This document shows, piece after piece, positions 6,481 through 7,702 of a stretch of 7,702 bases of DNA. The number at the start of each line of letters is the position of its first letter. Position 1 is the first letter of the stretch. Made by a program: the position numbers and the translations under genes. The notes under the pieces are model-generated. The model did no database searches and was not told the DNA's origin. It saw only the letters and a program-made list of their open reading frames with translations. Origin of the DNA: OFTM10 sp964196195 (GTDB lineage: Bacteria; Actinomycetota; Acidimicrobiia; Acidimicrobiales; Aldehydirespiratoraceae); NCBI GenBank assembly GCA_964196195.1, contig CAXMSE010000013.1, forward strand, positions 1-7,702, given 5' to 3'.

Positions 6481-7476
6481 TCAGGCCCAGAGCTGATCGT
6501 CGAGATACCGCACCAGCGGCCAGACGCCACCGGGGGTGTTCGACATCACCGTGTAACCGACTTGGCCCCGGTGGTCGTATGCGGATCTGAAACTCACGCC
6601 GGCATCCATTCCTTCCAGCATTACCACTTCGCCTCCCCGCCTCAGCCAGAAGCCGAGCCCGTAGGCCAGCACGCCTTCCTCTATTCCCGAGCGCGGCGCG
6701 GTCATCGTCGCCACCATCTCGGACGAGACGATCCGCCCGCTCGACAGTGCCGCCCAGAAGGCGTCCATGTCGGCCACGCCCAGATACACGCCTCCGTCGC
6801 CACCGCCGATCACCGGGAGGTGAAAGACATTGGTGCGGCCGTTCTCGAGATAGCCGAGAGCGGTCCCCGCAGGAAGTTCGTCGGAACGGAGGAAGGCTGC
6901 CGATGTCATCCCGGCGGGCTCGAACACACGCTGCCGAACCAGGTCGTGGAAGGGCCGAGCCCCGGCTCTCTCGATCACGATCGACAACATCACGAACCCA
7001 CTGTTGTTGTAGGCGAACTTCTCGCCCGGCAACGTCACCTGGGGGTGAGGGGAAAGGAGGGGTAGGTAGTCGTCCGGCGTCTGAAGGGTGTGAGCAGACA
7101 CGTCGAGGATGTGGTCGTCGATGTCTCCGTGTTGTTCCTCGTCGAGATAGTCGCCGACACCCGACGTGTGCCCGAGCAGGTGTTCGATCGTGACCGACGG
7201 GTCGACTGCGGGGAGGTCGCGCCCCACCAGGGAGGCGAGGGTCGTGTCGAAGCTGAGCTCTCCCGACTCGATCAGGGAGGCGACGGTGAGCGCTGTGAAG
7301 CCCTTGGTGGCACTGGCAGTGGCGAAAAGGGTGTCGATCCGATTCGGAAGAGCATTCGACCGGTCGGCCAACCCTGCCACCAACTCCGCGGCGCGGCTCC
7401 CGCCCGATGCCACCACAGCCACTCCGGAGAAACCAGTGCCCTCGGCGATGCCGGCCAGTTCATCAGGATCGAACAC
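6481..7476 (-). CDS. Serine hydrolase of the beta-lactamase/class C penicillin-binding-protein family
   Basis: 331 aa, no signal peptide or membrane helix, so probably cytoplasmic. The family hydrolyses esters, amides or D-peptides through an acyl-enzyme; the substrate here is unknown. FATASATKGFTAL contains the S-x-x-K motif with nucleophile S55 and K58. HLLGHTSGVGDY (99-110) is the usual loop after it. Y156-N-N158 is the Y-x-N motif, and GGGDGGVYLGVADMDAFW (224-241) matches the family's GG(L/M)-x-S/T-x-x-D region. The third motif (usually H-x-G or K-T-G) is not present; its place is held by EGMDAGVSF (288-296). The GTG at 7476 is the first start in frame and gives a normal family length. 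There is no Shine-Dalgarno; GATACT lies 6 nt upstream. It is divergent from the LexA-box gene at 7592. Confidence 0.92.
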   Translation of the reverse strand: MFDPDELAGIAEGTGFSGVAVVASGGSRAAELVAGLADRSNALPNRIDTLFATASATKGFTALTVASLIESGELSFDTTLASLVGRDLPAVDPSVTIEHLLGHTSGVGDYLDEEQHGDIDDHILDVSAHTLQTPDDYLPLLSPHPQVTLPGEKFAYNNSGFVMLSIVIERAGARPFHDLVRQRVFEPAGMTSAAFLRSDELPAGTALGYLENGRTNVFHLPVIGGGDGGVYLGVADMDAFWAALSSGRIVSSEMVATMTAPRSGIEEGVLAYGLGFWLRRGGEVVMLEGMDAGVSFRSAYDHRGQVGYTVMSNTPGGVWPLVRYLDDQLWA

Positions 7477-7482
7477 GCTGCG

Positions 7483-7505
7483 AGTATCGCGCGCCTTGCG
7501 CGATA
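7483..7505. promoter_or_regulatory. Candidate operator: perfect 8+8 bp inverted repeat upstream of the hydrolase
   Basis: TATCGCGC (7485-7492) and GCGCGATA (7498-7505) are perfect arms around a 5-nt spacer. The repeat overlaps the GATACT hexamer (7488-7483) that lies 6 nt before the hydrolase start, so a protein bound here would cover the promoter. It is too G/C-rich and lacks the T-run for a terminator. The binding regulator is unknown. Confidence 0.45.
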
Positions 7506-7555
7506 TCGGTGACCGACCGCCCTTTCATCTCCTCGAATTATCTCTGCCTCTTCAG

Positions 7556-7584
7556 TTGTATACGAACGTGTGTTCGTGTAGAGT
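7556..7584 (+). promoter_or_regulatory. Promoter of the edge gene: TTGTAT - 17 bp - TAGAGT
   Basis: The -35-like TTGTAT (7556-7561) and -10-like TAGAGT (7579-7584) are separated by exactly 17 bp. The -10 ends 7 nt before the ATG at 7592, which would give a leaderless or nearly leaderless mRNA. The whole spacer is taken up by the LexA-type dyad. Confidence 0.7.
7562..7577. promoter_or_regulatory. LexA/SOS box (GAAC-N4-GTTC type)
   Basis: ACGAAC-GTGT-GTTCGT is a perfect 6+6 dyad with a 4-nt centre and matches the Gram-positive/actinobacterial SOS box core CGAAC-N4-GTTCG. It sits between -35 and -10 of the plus-strand promoter, the classic position for LexA repression. A second possible promoter for the minus-strand hydrolase would also have its -35 region over this site. 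Confidence 0.8.
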
Positions 7585-7591
7585 GAGAGTC

Positions 7592-7702
7592 ATGTTCTCC
7601 CCTACCCACGACCAGCTCGCCGGGTTGGGTGTGTTGGGGCTGTCTCGTCCCGAGCTCGAGGCCGGTATCGGTGAGCTGTCACAGCTGGAGGCTCATGTGG
7701 TC
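7592..7702 (+). CDS. N-terminus of a probable DUF222/HNH endonuclease-family protein (cut by the window edge)
   Basis: Only the first 37 codons are present, open to the edge. The translation begins MFSPTHDQLAGLGVLG and continues with an amphipathic helix, LSRPELEAGIGELSQLEAHVV. This resembles the first helix of DUF222 proteins, which usually end in an HNH nuclease domain and include the 13E12 repeat family of mycobacteria. The ATG lies 7 nt after a good -10 element; GAGAG just upstream is a weak alternative ribosome binding signal. The LexA box in the promoter supports the family, since several 13E12-type genes are known members of the mycobacterial SOS regulon. The coding start is well supported; the family name rests on a short N-terminus plus context, and the nuclease domain is not visible. 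Confidence 0.6.
   Translation, partial: MFSPTHDQLAGLGVLGLSRPELEAGIGELSQLEAHVV

Noticed and set aside
1..7702. CRISPR array, insertion sequence, phage or integrative element
   Set aside because: No spaced direct repeats, transposase, integrase or terminal repeats were seen, and base composition looks even throughout.

Overview
The window is high-GC DNA and looks like a chromosomal segment from an actinomycete-type bacterium, most likely of the Acidimicrobiia/Ilumatobacter kind. The reasons are several starts without Shine-Dalgarno sequences that carry TANNNT hexamers 6-8 nt upstream, a LexA box of the actinobacterial GAAC-N4-GTTC type, an RDD/DUF2752 membrane pair, and a GluRS gene beside a tRNA-Gln gene. 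The lineage is inferred from style and family resemblance, not from a marker gene. There is no sign of phage, insertion sequence, CRISPR or rRNA.

Layout. All genes except the last lie on the minus strand, so the biological order runs right to left. Reading that way: a cytoplasmic beta-lactamase-fold serine hydrolase (7476-6481); a conserved uncharacterised 173-aa protein (6433-5912); a small DUF2752 membrane protein (5868-5431); an RDD-family membrane protein with a poly-proline head (5396-4824); glutamyl-tRNA synthetase gltX (4796-3372); a membrane-anchored YdcF/SanA (DUF218) protein (3367-2738); tRNA-Gln(CTG) with an encoded CCA end (2705-2631); a strong hairpin (2618-2590); and a large DMSO-reductase-family molybdoenzyme resembling BisC (2408-108). 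Gaps from the hydrolase to the tRNA are only 4-47 bp, so much of this stretch may be read through, with extra internal promoters. No gene-free stretch exceeds 300 bp; the longest is the roughly 220-bp region between the molybdoenzyme and the DUF218 gene, which holds the tRNA and the hairpin.

At the right edge a divergent plus-strand gene begins at 7592 and leaves the window after 37 codons. Its promoter is unusually readable: TTGTAT, 17 bp, TAGAGT, with a perfect 6+6 dyad (ACGAAC-GTGT-GTTCGT) filling the spacer. This is the arrangement expected of a LexA-repressed SOS gene. The visible N-terminus fits the DUF222/HNH endonuclease (13E12-repeat-like) families, some members of which are known to be LexA-controlled in mycobacteria.

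Functional links: gltX and tRNA-Gln fit the indirect Gln-tRNA pathway (GluRS mischarges tRNA-Gln, GatCAB amidates it), although the amidotransferase is not in view. DUF2752 and RDD form a likely membrane-protein pair. The molybdoenzyme appears to stand alone, without visible chaperone or electron-transfer partners.
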